Assembly: GCA_020310875.1 (NCBI GenBank)
Contig: CM035430.1
Span: 97,354,866-97,418,865, forward strand
DNA length: 64,000 bases
DNA from: Ceratopteris richardii
Taxonomy: Eukaryota > Streptophyta > Polypodiopsida > Polypodiales > Pteridaceae
Reading direction: 5' to 3'
Translations under genes and position numbers: made by a program
In this document: one piece after another, positions 33,486-43,688 of the stretch
How the letters are laid out: each line of letters starts with the position of its first letter
How positions within the stretch are numbered: position 1 is the first letter of the stretch
The notes under the pieces: model-generated
Told to the model about the DNA's origin: nothing
Seen by the model: only the letters and a program-made list of their open reading frames with translations
Database searches by the model: none

Positions 33486-34240
33486 TACAACAACATTAGC
33501 TATGAAGGAGGATATAGAGCAAGAAGAGATATCAACAACTATGAAAATGATCAAACTCAAGAAGATTCATTAATTCTGTTGATATGACCATGAAGCAAGG
33601 AAAAACAAATGAACATGTATTCTATATAGACTTAGAGTGCTCAAATCATGTAGCAGGGAATGTAGCTCTACTCTCAAACTTGGAGGATCCAAGGAATAGA
33701 CATGAAGTCCAAACAAGAGATGACACAAGGCATCGAGTGGAGAAGATAGGCAATGTGAAGACTGCAGATGGTAATATAAACCTATTGAGAAAGGTATTGT
33801 ATGTACCAACTATCACCGAAAACCTCATAAGTGTAGGTCAAATTGTTTAAAAAGGGTTGCAAGTCAGATTCACAAAGAATGGAGCATTTGTTGAGGATCC
33901 ACATCAAGGATTCAAGATGATATTCAAAGGAGAAAATTCAAGTAGATTATTTACATGTGAACTCCAACATACTAGAAACATTGCATTGTTAAATTATGGT
34001 AGCCAAACTCTATCAGATTTAGAAATTTGGCACAAGAGATTAGCTCACATAAGTGAAAGAGCTCTCAAGCAAATCAATAAGGATCAGAGTGTACTTGGTC
34101 TACCAATCATCTCCAAACAAAACACGATGTATAAATGCAGTGCTTGTCAAATTGGTAAGTCACATAGGCAACCATTTTTAAAAAAGGGATACATCCATGG
34201 AGAACTATTGGAGCTAGTCCATACAGATGTATGGGGATGA
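33486..34240 (+). pseudogene. Gag end, protease and GAG-pre-integrase of copia E
   Basis: The Gly/Arg/Asn-rich gag tail (GGYRARRDINNYEND) is followed by protease with the active site as YIDLECSNHVAGN, where the normal D-S-G reads D-L-E and so is inactive. LYVPTITENLISVGQIV then ends in a TAA near 33849. The GAG-pre-integrase zinc module follows (IWHKRLAHISERAL, then CSACQIGKSHRQPF) and LVHTDVWG with the first integrase Asp, ending at a TGA at 34238. Protease would release Gag and Pol proteins. Confidence 0.8.
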
Positions 34241-35299
34241 AGCAAAGAGCGTTCAATCTCTAGATCTAGGCATTATGTTTCATTCATTGATGATTGTAGC
34301 AAATGGACAATACTATACTTTATGAAGAATAAAGATGAAGTATTTTCATGTTTCAAGAAATATCTAGCACTTGTAGAAAATCAAATAGGCAAAACCTTGA
34401 AGAAACTAAGGTTGGATGGAGGGGGAGAATATTTCTCCCATGAATTTGATTCCTATCTTGAAGAGAGAGGAATTAAAAGAGAAATCACTATTAGGTATAT
34501 GCCAAAGCAAAATGGAGTGGTAGAGAGGAGAAATAGAACCATTGTGGAGGCTGCAATGTCAATGTTGAATGAGAAGAAGTTGCAAAACTACTTGTGGCTA
34601 GAGGTTGTATCCACGGCCACATATCTGATCAATAGACTCCCATAAAAAGCATTTCATGGGATGACACCATATGAAGCGTGGAATGGAAGAAGATCTAGCT
34701 TTGATCATTATAGGATCTTTGGGTGCATAGCATATGCACACATACCTTCACAAATCAAAGGCAAATTAGATCCAAATGTAGAGAAATGCATCTTTATTTG
34801 CTATGAAATTAATAAAAAAGGTTATATGCTATATTATCCAAGCAATAAAGGTTTTATTGTAAGTAGAGATGTTGTGTTTGATGGAAAAAAATCTTGGTTT
34901 GAAGATGATTGCGAGAAAATCAAACTTCCCTATGCCCTCGAGGAAGACTTTCCAACATTGTTAGAGAGGAATGAGCATATACTTGAAGTATCAAGTGATT
35001 GTGATGATGAACAAAAGACTCCAAGAAGACAAACCATTTCTTGGAACTCCAAAGGCAAAGCCAAAGTGCAGGAGTCGAGATATTGGGGAGAATCCTCTCA
35101 ACAAACTATAAGAAGGTCCATTAGAGAGAAAAGGAAGCCAGAAAGGTATGGTTATGATACTTCTTTAGTCACTAAGCATTCAATATACATAGCACAAGAC
35201 TCAAACTCTAAAGAAACATCTACATGTGAAGAAGCCAAGAAGAAGCTAGAATGGAAGTGTTCCATGCAAGAAGAAATAGAAGCTCTTCAAGAAAATTAG
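34241..35299 (+). pseudogene. Integrase and linker of copia E
   Basis: YVSFIDDCSKWTILYFM is followed by KLRLDGGGEYFSHEF (second catalytic Asp) and QNGVVERRNRTIVEA (catalytic Glu), so the D-D-E set is still readable. A TAA at 34643-34645 splits it. The C-terminal domain (GMTPYEAWNGRRSS, then RIFGCIAYAHIPSQ and GFIVSRDVVFDG) runs to an acidic linker ending at a TAG at 35297. Integrase would insert the element cDNA into nuclear DNA. Confidence 0.85.
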
Positions 35300-36322
35300 A
35301 CTTCGGAATTGGTACCCAAGAAACCATCTATGCAGGTCATTGGTTCAAGATGGATTTACAAGGTAAAGAAGAATTCTGATGTCTCAATTAATAGGTACAA
35401 AGCAAGGCTTGTACGCAAAGGATTTTCACAAACCCAAGGTATTGATTATGAAGAAATATTTTCACCTATTGCAAAAATGCCTACAATTAGAGTACTCGTG
35501 AGTATTGATCTTCCAAGAATTGGAACATATATGAAATGGATGTTAAAATTGTTTTCTTAAATGGTTGGATTTCAGGGGAGGTATATATGGCTCAACCTTC
35601 TAGTTTTGAAGATCAAACATACCCTAGACATGTGTGCATGTTGAAGAAAGCCTTATATGGCTTTAAGCAATCTCCTAGAGCTTGGAATCATAGACTTTTC
35701 ACTTACTTGTAGGATAAAGGTTTTATGGTGATTAAGGTAGATCCTTTCCTCTTCATCAAGAGGAATCACTCAGAGCTCATATACCTATGTGTATATGTTG
35801 ATGATCTAATCATTGCAGGAAGTGATCCAGATGGAATCAAAAAGATCAAAGCTCAAATGAAGGAAGAGTTCAAGATCAATGATCTTGGCTTACTCACATA
35901 CTTCGTAGGATTAGAAGTAGTTTACATAGAGAAAAGTATGTTCCTCACTCAGAAGAAGTATATTGGAGCATGTTCTCCAAATTCAAGATGGAAAATACAA
36001 AGGTTGCAAGTATACCCATGGAGGTAAATCTAAAGCTAAGTGCTCATGAGGGTGAGCCAATTGAAGATGTAACTATTTATCAAAGTCTTGTTGGAAGTTT
36101 AAATTATGCAACTCTAACTAGAGTAGATATATGCTATGGAGTTAGTGTGCTGAGTCAGTTCATGCACACTCCAAGGAAGCCTCGCATGGAAGTAGCCAAG
36201 AGAATCTTAAAGTATGTGAAGGGCTCAATCAATTAAGGATTGTATTATCCATATACATCTCATATAGATGTTAAATTCTTTTCTAATGCAGATTGGGTAT
36301 GCTCTAAAGATGATAGGAGAAG
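35300..36322 (+). pseudogene. Reverse transcriptase and RNase H start of copia E
   Basis: RT begins SRWIYKVKKNSDVSINRYKA, is frameshifted near 35550, and continues as LKKALYGFKQSPRAWNHRLF. A stop sits at 35710. LCVYVDDLIIAGSDPDG near 35788-35838 keeps the catalytic YVDD box. Another frameshift lies near 35975, after which MENTKVASIPMEVNLKLSAHE leads to RNase H (FFSNADWVCSKDDRR). Sequence then breaks at the insertion point of element D. Confidence 0.85.
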
Positions 36323-37284
36323 TGTTGAGCCCATAAAAGTCATATTGGTCAAAGTCCACTATAGTCAAAGTCAACTATAGTCAAAGTCAAAAGGTCAAAG
36401 TCAAATTGGTCAAAGTCAATATGTTCAAGGTCAAAGGTCAACATAGGTGAAGTCAAAGTATGCAAAGTTCAAGTGTCAAAGTGCACAAGTAGTGCACAAG
36501 TAATTGTTCACAAAGGTTGTATTTTACAGAAAGTGGATTGCAGGTTGCAGAGGTATTTCTATAATTTCTCTAAGGTTCAAAGTGTTTTTAAAGTGTTTTG
36601 GAAGGTTCAGGTGAACCCTCTCTTAGGTGCACATTTGAAGAATTAAAAGGCAAAATATGAAGGTATGTGAAGCGGCCATACGTAGAAGTGAAAGTATGGC
36701 CACCCAATTAAAATTTTTGTTTTAGTCTAAAGTCACTACAGGACAAAACAGGGATTCATTGGCTGCCCACTTTTGGAGACAATCTTGGGACGTCAAAGTG
36801 AGCACCAAGAGACTCTTGCAGTTAGGAGCGTACATGAATCGACACTCAAAAATCAAAGCAAGGTGAGCATAGTTTAAGCTTAGCAAGAGCGAGAAGTGCA
36901 AGAGACACACAGTGTGCAACGCAGAGAAGTGAAGTGCAAGGTGTGCAGGAAGAGTGACTAAGAAGTGTGCAGAGAAGTGCTAATCTTACAGCCAAAGATC
37001 CCAAGGTCCCATTGAAGCTGTGCGCATGCCGACAAAAGGTGTCCATCCCTCCCCCTTACTGGAAGCTTGGTGCAAGGTGTGCACAAGTGCAGGCTTGGAG
37101 AAGGTGGAGGTCTGGTGAAGAGAAGGGCGACAGCAGACCCTTGTGTATTTTGTATTTTGTGATTGTATTGTATTTGTCTTCTTATAATCAATCAACAGAG
37201 GCTTCTAGTGTGTATCTTTCTTCTTATCTTTCCCTTTTCTCCTACAAACACTCAAATCCCTCTTTACATAAGAATCCCCCAACA
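36323..37284 (+). repeat. 5' LTR of element D (962 bp)
   Basis: Starts TGTTGAGCCC after AGAAG and ends CCCCAACA. It matches 52979-54005; the 3' copy is longer through small insertions near 53045 and 53835. The U3 part carries a dense cluster of W-box-like motifs. Confidence 0.9.
36347..36456 (-). promoter_or_regulatory. W-box-like cluster in D's LTR (12 RGTCAA words)
   Basis: Within 110 bp the plus strand has twelve AGTCAA or GGTCAA words, which read TTGACT/TTGACC on the minus strand, the W-box core bound by WRKY factors. The 3' LTR keeps eleven in 53003-53130. Such clusters could make the LTR respond to stress or defence signals; that function is inferred from the motif alone. Confidence 0.55.
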
Positions 37285-37289
37285 AAATT

Positions 37290-37307
37290 TGGCATGCCCA
37301 GTGGGAC
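37290..37307 (+). promoter_or_regulatory. Primer-binding site of element D
   Basis: TGGCATGCCCAGTGGGAC starts five bases after the LTR end, the expected PBS position and 5'-TGG form. I do not assign the tRNA. It differs from A's tRNA-Asp-like site and from the initiator-Met sites of the copia and LARD elements. Confidence 0.6.
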
Positions 37308-37451
37308 ACCAAGGAGATTTGAGCATAGGAGAAGCAAAGTGCAAAGTGTAGAAGAGTTCAAGTGCCGACAATGCTACAATGCTACTTCATTGGGTTAAGA
37401 GGTAAATTTTCTTATTCATTCTCTTAGCCTAAAGAGGATTATGAACAGCTC

Positions 37452-38285
37452 ATGACTGCAACCCGGTCTCAAACATTGAGGTCACCTATAAAGCAACAAA
37501 GGAAAACTATTAGAAGATCCTCCACTCCACTCTCGTCAACATCATCAGTAAAGAGCATGGCAGGTCAGGTAGATTTGGAAACCCTACTTTCAAGATTAAA
37601 TATAAAATATCCTTCTTTCAAAGGCTTAGCTCAGGAAGATCCGGACGAGCATATTAGGAGGTTTTTAGCATTATGCAAAACAAGAGGCTTGATGGGAAGA
37701 GAGGATGCCTTTTTGATACTCTTCCCTGCCACATTAGAAGGGTTATCAGATAAATGGTTCAGCCAGTTTGCGGAAAACCATTTCACTACTTGGGACTTAA
37801 TGAAAGATGCATTCAAAACTCAATTCCAGCATGGAAATACTACAGAGATAATCATAGAGGAATCAGAAAACTTGAGACTGGGTCCAGGTGAAACGTTTAC
37901 AGAGTTTGTAACTAGGGCTAAGGCACTAATGGCTAAGTTGTCAGATCCTCCACATGATTTCTTTATTAAGAAATGGTTAGCTAAGCCACTTATAGTGACC
38001 ACACAATGTAAAATCAAGGAATTAGTATTGCCAATAACCTCCATAGAGGAGTTCATCAATACAGCTACACGACTGGAGCAAATAAGACAACAATATGGAG
38101 CAAGTTCTTTGCAGCTACCTTATTCTACAGAAATTGAAGAGAATGCAGTAACCTTGTTGCAGTGAGAAATTGAGGCCCTCAAACTACAAAAGGAAGAGGA
38201 CACCCAAGCAAAAGAAATAGCCCAACTTCGATAGGAATTACAAGAACTAAGGGCAAGTGGCATAAAAAATGGGCTATGGTGTACC
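37452..38285 (+). pseudogene. gag capsid of element D
   Basis: Starts MTATRSQTLRSP (237 open codons) and carries the Retrotrans_gag fold: DPDEHIRRFLALCKTRG, LEGLSDKWFSQFAEN, AFKTQFQHGN and GETFTEFVTRAKALMAKL. It stops at a TGA at 38163. The frame then continues (EIEALKLQKEEDTQ) through a TAG near 38232 into the zinc-finger frame. It would form the particle shell. The stop codons fit CGA-to-TGA and CAG-to-TAG transitions. Confidence 0.85.
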
Positions 38286-39809
38286 ATGTGCAGCAAACAG
38301 GGCCATGTGGTAAGCGACAGTCCATTTTTAAATGTATCATGTCAGTTATGTAGGAAAACGGGGCATGAGATTCAAGACTATTCTTCAAGAGGAATGCCTG
38401 CAACAACATATTGGACACAAGGACGAGCCCTACCACCAACTAATGTGATGGCGGCTGCACCTAATCAAGGTAACAATTACAACCCTAGACAGAGGAATAA
38501 CTTTGGAAATGGGTCGAGGAGGCCAATTATTTGTTTCAGATGTGGAGAATGTGGGCATTACCAAAGTAGGTGCACTCTACCAGAAAATGCCCCTCCTTGC
38601 AATAACTGCCCAAAGGCCAGAGAACACTATACTAATTGTTGTCCTAAGAACCAAGTATCTTCATCTGGGCCCCACATTCAAATGATTTCTGTGTGCAAAG
38701 ATGAAATGATAGATCAAGTCAATGTGCCATCACCATCTACCAGGGTGGTGAAGTTGGAAGAAATTGAATCTTTTACAGTGCAGACAAGAAGCAACGTAAA
38801 GGCCCAAGTAGAAATAGGTCAAGAATCAAGGATTAATGGATTGAACAAAGACATAGAGACATCTGAAGACAAAGCCACCAAATATGCAGATACAAGGCAA
38901 AAAGAAAATCTCATAAGTACATGTGATGCCATTGGACAAGCATTCAGCAGGGCTCATGAGGAAGTTGATAAGCCCAGTGGGGCACATGCTCTCAAGGAAT
39001 CAGAAGCTTCACGCCTACTCAAGTCCATGAAAAAGGAGGTCAGTATTTTTTATTTAATAAAGATGGATGGGAAATTCAGGTCAGAACTCTTGCAGATAGT
39101 TGATGAGGCTTCCACAACAAGTTTAGTGGCAAAGGTTGTTGTTATGCATAAAGATAAAATTGTAGGGGAAGCACCCCTCACAGATTACAAGAGCCCTCAA
39201 CTAACACTCTCTATCAAAGGTCATGAGTTTCAAGGAGTTATTGTGGATGGTGGTTCTGGCATTAACTTGATGCCTGAACATACCATGAAAAAGATTGGAC
39301 TATATCCTTCAAGACCTGCCAACTTCACTGTAACACTGGCAGACCAAAGTACAGTCAGACCTCTGGGAGTAGTCCCTAACATTTGGATGGAAGTACAAGG
39401 TAACACATTTGTCTTGGACTTTGTGGTTATAAGATTACCAAATGTGCAGGGAGGATTTCCTCTATTAATTGGAAGACCTTGGCTAAGGCATGCTAGTGTA
39501 ATACATGACTGGGGCAAAGATACCATGTGGGTCCAACAGGAAGGTGATGAATTAAGAAAATTATTGTTGGAAGAAGGTCCTGATCAGCAAGGACATACCA
39601 TAGATATGGACTATACAGACAATCAAGAAGGCAAGGAAGTGGATCTATATGATGAAGACAACATGCTCACATGGTTAGAAGCAGGGAATTCTTTTCCTTG
39701 CTTTGGAATTTTTCCATCTAACTCAGATATAGAAGAAGGGTATTCGGAAAAAGAGGATAGAGGAAGTTATTTTTGTGGATTGCAACCAAAAGGAGGGTTC
39801 AGAGTCTAA
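38286..39809 (+). CDS. Gag zinc fingers, linker and protease of element D
   Basis: A 507-codon frame. Four CCHC-like fingers occupy residues 2-120: CTMCSKQGHVVS and CQLCRKTGHEIQDY have lost a Cys, CFRCGECGHYQSRC is complete, and CNNCPKAREHYTNCC is a variant. After a charged linker, the protease reads FQGVIVDGGSGINLMPE (active-site Asp present, D-G-G form) near residue 318 and FPLLIGRPWLRHASVIHDWG near residue 395. It overlaps the RT frame by 35 bases at its 3' end in another phase, which could be a mutation or a normal frameshift. It is the most complete protease in the window. Confidence 0.8.
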   Translation: MCSKQGHVVSDSPFLNVSCQLCRKTGHEIQDYSSRGMPATTYWTQGRALPPTNVMAAAPNQGNNYNPRQRNNFGNGSRRPIICFRCGECGHYQSRCTLPENAPPCNNCPKAREHYTNCCPKNQVSSSGPHIQMISVCKDEMIDQVNVPSPSTRVVKLEEIESFTVQTRSNVKAQVEIGQESRINGLNKDIETSEDKATKYADTRQKENLISTCDAIGQAFSRAHEEVDKPSGAHALKESEASRLLKSMKKEVSIFYLIKMDGKFRSELLQIVDEASTTSLVAKVVVMHKDKIVGEAPLTDYKSPQLTLSIKGHEFQGVIVDGGSGINLMPEHTMKKIGLYPSRPANFTVTLADQSTVRPLGVVPNIWMEVQGNTFVLDFVVIRLPNVQGGFPLLIGRPWLRHASVIHDWGKDTMWVQQEGDELRKLLLEEGPDQQGHTIDMDYTDNQEGKEVDLYDEDNMLTWLEAGNSFPCFGIFPSNSDIEEGYSEKEDRGSYFCGLQPKGGFRV

Positions 39810-40866
39810 AGGTAAAAATAAGAATATAGAAGAGGATTCATTACCACTTCATGAGATCCCTCCAGGATGGATTCAAGAGGAAGAAGTGCAACTAGACATC
39901 CAAGATGTTCCTGCTTATGATACCGAAGCTATGTGGGACAATGTAACTAAGGATGCTACTCAGGAAGGACTTACAGATAACATTATAAACAGGCATCCAG
40001 TGAAGGAGGTTCAGTTGGGCAATGAGGATCAACCGCGTCCCACTTTAATAGCCACATGGATAGGGAATCATCCGGAGGTACTCTTCAAGGTAACGTCTTT
40101 CATGAAGTCATTTGCAGACATCTTTGCTTGGCACTACAAGGATTTAGGAGTACCACCTAGTTATGGAGAGCACAAAATCCCTCTCATTGAAGGAGCAAAA
40201 CCAGTGAGAGGTAAGAGTTATAGGCTGAATCCTAAATATGTTGAAGCTGTTTACTTGGAAATTCAGAAAATGGAAGATGCAGGAATTATCATCCTTGTAG
40301 AGCATTCAGAATGGCTATCTCCTATGGTAATTGTTCCAAAGAAAGACACTAATAAGATCAGAATCTATGTGGACTTTAGATCATTGAACAAGGTCACCAT
40401 CCCAGATGGATTTCCAATGCCATTTGCTGAACAGGTCATAGAAGAAGCAGTTGGACATACACTTAACAACTTCATGGATGGATTTAGTGGATATAATCAA
40501 ATATCCATCCACCCTAAGGATCGAGAGAACACTGCATTCATTACACCTTGGGGAACTTATGTATATTTAAAGATGCCACTTGGACTGAGAAATGCCCTAG
40601 CTACTTTCAATGGAAGAGTTAATCTCATTTTTGGACCATTTTTGCTAGAGTCTCTCAGAATTTTCATCGATGATTTTTCATCCTTTTCAGGTACTCTTGC
40701 AGAGACTCCAAAAGTTATTCAAAGTTTTCTAGGACATACAGGGTACCACCGGAAGTTTATTAAGATGTATGCAGAAATAGCCCGACCATTGGCTAGGCTT
40801 ACAGGCAAGGAAGTACCTTTTAAATGGGAAGAAGAGGAGGAAAAAGCATATCAAACATTAAGGTGA
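39775..40866 (+). pseudogene. Reverse transcriptase of element D (thumb deletion)
   Basis: A 363-codon frame: acidic connector, then FADIFAWHYKDLGVPPS, SEWLSPMVIVPKKDTNKIR, FMDGFSGYNQISIH and MPLGLRNALATFNG. The catalytic box is ESLRIFIDDFSSFSG (FIDD, both Asp kept). Directly after it, about 50 codons of the thumb are missing: the sequence jumps to ETPKVIQSFLGHTGYHRKF. The frame ends in a TGA at 40864 just before RNase H. The deletion makes the enzyme unlikely to work. Confidence 0.85.
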
Positions 40867-42606
40867 AGGTTAGTAGCTGCTCCCATTCTGATCACACCTG
40901 AGTGGTCAAAAATTTTTCATATACATGCAGATGCCAGTGCATATGCAATGGGGGCAGTTTTGACTCAACACAGTGAAGAATACAAAATGAACAGACCAAT
41001 TCAATATGCCAGTCGAATTTTGACCAAGGCTGAAAAGAATTATAGCACCACAAAAAGGGAGGCCTTAGCCATAGTTTTTGTTGTACAAAAGTTTCATCAT
41101 TACTTGATGACAGTGAAATTTGTTATCATAACTGATCATCAACCACTCAAATACTTACTAAACAAACCACAAGCAACTGGTAGGATGTGGAGGTGGTTAT
41201 TGTTGTTCCAAGAATTTGACTTTTTTGTAGTCCATAGACCAGGTAAAGAAAATGTTATGGAAGACCACTTATCCAAGATCAACACGATGGATCAAGCAAT
41301 TGGAGTAAATGATGATTTTCCAGATGCTAATCTGTTTGCAGCACAAGCTCAAGGTTGGTATGAGGACATCAAGAATTTCATTAAAACTGGATTATATCTA
41401 GAGAAGGCAAGTGTTGTGCAAAGAAAGAGACTGCTAATAAAAAGCAGACCTTTTACCTTCATTGAAGGAAAATTATATAGACAAGGAAAAGATAACAGGG
41501 TTACGAAGTGCATGGAAGAAGAAGAAGTGAGGGAAGTCCTTAGATATGCACATGAAGGAATAGGTGGTGGGCACCTTCCAGGACACATTATGAGTCAAAG
41601 GATCCTTGATGCTAGCTTATGGTGGTCTACATTATTCAAAGATGCAGAGGAATGGGGAAAGGCTTGTGATGTTTGTCAGAGGTGTGGACCCAAGCCAACA
41701 AAGCAGAGGCACAACCCCTTGATTGTTTCCACTTCTTGGCAACCATGTGAGGGGCTAGATTTTGTAGGGCCCATCTACCCTCTGTCGATGCCAAAAAGAG
41801 AAAAGTATCTATTGATCGCCACGAACTATGCGACAAAGTGGTCTGAAGCTATTGCCTCCCCTGATTGCACCGCTCAAACTGTTGTTGATTTCATTTATAG
41901 TAGCATCATTTGCAAGTTTAGATGTCCCCTGGAAATTTGTACAGACCAAAGTACTCATTTTGTGAATAAGGTCCTATAGGAAATTTTTAATAGGTATAGA
42001 ATTCTACATATGACCTCTTGTGCCTATTATCCAAGAGCTAATGGATAGGCAAAATCCACCAACAAGGTATTAATTGCCATGTTAAGGAAGGAATGTATGT
42101 TATAGCCCACTTCTTGGGGCATTGCTTATCAAGGTACCCTATGGGCTTACAGATTAGCTTACAAAGAAGCTACTAGATATTCTCCATTCCAATTAGTCTA
42201 TGGGCTATTTCCTATTGAACCCTTTGAATTTCTACATGGATCACCAAAAGTAGCATTTATGCAAGGAAAGAAAGATTGTGGTGTCTCTCAGAGGCTTGGA
42301 GCACTGCATAAAGTGGAAGAGATACGTCTACATGGTGCAAAACAATTGATAGAGACTCAAAAGAAGAGGAAGCAGGCACATGATCGGAATCTGTGGAGCA
42401 ATAACTTACAAACAGGCATGCTAGTTCTTCTCCATAGATCTCAAATCCACACACAAGTAAGGGGAAAGTGGCTTCCACAGTGGGAAGGACCTTATCGAGT
42501 TAAGACAATGTTGAATTGTGGTGCAGTGGAGTTAGATACTCTTAACGGAGAGGTCCTACCACTGGTCAACATATCAAGGCTCAAGGCCTATCATCAGCAC
42601 TACTGA
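40867..42606 (+). pseudogene. RNase H and integrase of element D
   Basis: RNase H (FHIHADASAYAMGAVLTQ, TTKREALAIVFVVQKF, FVIITDHQPLKYLLNK) continues straight into integrase in one 343-codon frame, 40948-41979. H2C2 is EVLRYAHEGIGGGHLPG with KACDVCQR, the first Asp is in EGLDFVGPI and the second in EICTDQSTHF. A TAG at 41977 and another at about 42046 interrupt it, and the residue expected to be the catalytic Glu reads Lys (AKSTNK). The C-terminal domain, open from 42259, ends with a GPY/F motif (WEGPYRVKTML) and a TGA at 42604. Confidence 0.85.
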
Positions 42607-43053
42607 AGCTCTCTAGATCACTTGGAACTTGCAAAACTTGTCTAGGTTGTACATAGCCTTCTCATGTCATTTTTGCTTAAGTTTTAATAGTTTTTATCCA
42701 TTTTCATGCTTTTTCTTTGAGTTTTTAGCAAATTTAGCAACCCTTTCATAGTCCTTGGCATAAGTACAATTTTTGGGGATTTTTCGGGAATTTTTCAAGC
42801 ATTTTTAGAATTTTTCTAGCATTTTTTCATCCTTTGCAAATGTCATTTTTTTGCTAAATTGGAGGAATAAAGGAAGCTCTCTGTGGTTTTGAGTGGAAAA
42901 ACTAGCCTATACCTGTTGGGAAATTTTAGAGGATTTTTTGAAGAATTTTTTGGATTTTTTCTGTACTTTTCTCCAATTTATGGATATTTTCACCCAAAAA
43001 AATAAAATAAAAAATAAAAACTAAAAAAAAAAACTATGGATTTGATTTTTTCA

Positions 43054-43059
<6 letters not shown>
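42607..43059 (+). other. Non-coding spacer after D pol
   Basis: About 450 T-rich bases with repeated GGAATTTTTC/AGAATTTTTC words and no coding signal, ending in an A-rich run (43000-43033). It separates integrase from the CT microsatellite and TATA box. Confidence 0.6.
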
Positions 43060-43150
<91 letters not shown>

Positions 43151-43228
43151 CCCCCCCACCCCCTCTTCTTCTATATAAACCCTCCACAACACTCCCATCT
43201 CTCCTACCGACGTTGAAGAAAAAATCAG
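43060..43228 (+). promoter_or_regulatory. Candidate internal promoter of D: (CT)44, TATA box, leader exon
   Basis: An 89-bp pure CT run (43060-43148) and a C run are followed by CTTCTATATAAACC with a TATA box at 43172-43179. Thirty bases on is a CT-rich start region, then exon-like sequence ending ATCAG at 43228. CT/GA runs beside a TATA box are common in plant core promoters. Everything lies between pol and the post-pol ORF, so it could drive that ORF independently of the LTR. Confidence 0.55.
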
Positions 43229-43240
43229 GTAAGACCATGT

Positions 43241-43271
<31 letters not shown>

Positions 43272-43630
43272 CATTTTTATTTTATTTTTCTTTATATACC
43301 CCCCCAACTCCAACATAGGATATTTTTATATCCTATGCTTGGTTGTGGCATTTTTTTTATTTTTCTTCTTTTATATTTTAATTGTTTCATTCCCTACCCT
43401 TTACCCCTCTCTTTTTCGTAGTTTTTGAGTCGTTTTTAGGGTTTTTTGACATGCTGAAGCCAATTTTTGGGTTAAATTGCCCGGATTTTAATGTTTTCCA
43501 TGTGTTTCCATTGTTTCCATTTCGGTTTTGCTTTCATATATATCTATCTTCTCTTTCCTTTTGGCCCTCCCCTCTTGTCAGCAAGCTCCCATAGTATTGC
43601 ACAATATAATAGTTGCCTCTGTCTTTTCAG
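43229..43630 (+). other. Probable 402-nt intron upstream of D's post-pol ORF
   Basis: The donor CAG|GTAAGA at 43226-43234 matches the plant consensus. The body is extremely U-rich (43237-43390). The acceptor is TCTGTCTTTTCAG ending at 43630. An ATG in good context (CATCCATGGC) follows at 43666. The intron length is ordinary for plants. Inference from sequence only. Confidence 0.55.
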
Positions 43631-43665
43631 CACTTGCTTGCAGAGCACGTTCTTGTTCTTCATCC

Positions 43666-43688
43666 ATGGCTTCTACAGATCTCCAACA
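43666..43688 (+). pseudogene. Start of D's post-pol ORF, cut by copia F'
   Basis: ATGGCTTCTACAGATCTCC (MASTDL) opens after the probable intron. Element A's extra ORF also opens ATGGCTTCT (MASED). After eight codons, F' sequence begins at 43689. The remaining ORF resumes beyond F' at about 51247 on the same strand. Confidence 0.5.

Larger units (their letters stand above)
33486..36322 (+). mobile_element. Ty1/copia element E, left part (split by gypsy D)
   Basis: A 5'-truncated copia element: the end of gag, protease, integrase, RT and the start of RNase H read on the plus strand, and RNase H resumes at 54006 after element D. AGAAG flanks D on both sides (36318-36322 and 54006-54010), proving the two halves were contiguous. 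No LTR of E is present on the left. Confidence 0.85.

Noticed and set aside
42990..43428. Frames on both strands across the CT run
   Set aside because: Products of the (CT)n microsatellite and U-rich intron (poly Ser-Leu or Arg-Glu); low complexity only.
43590..43688. Minus-strand frame extending F' RT (SVEAMDEEQERALQ) as a captured host exon
   Set aside because: On the plus strand the same bases form a splice acceptor and the start of D's post-pol ORF, which explains them better.
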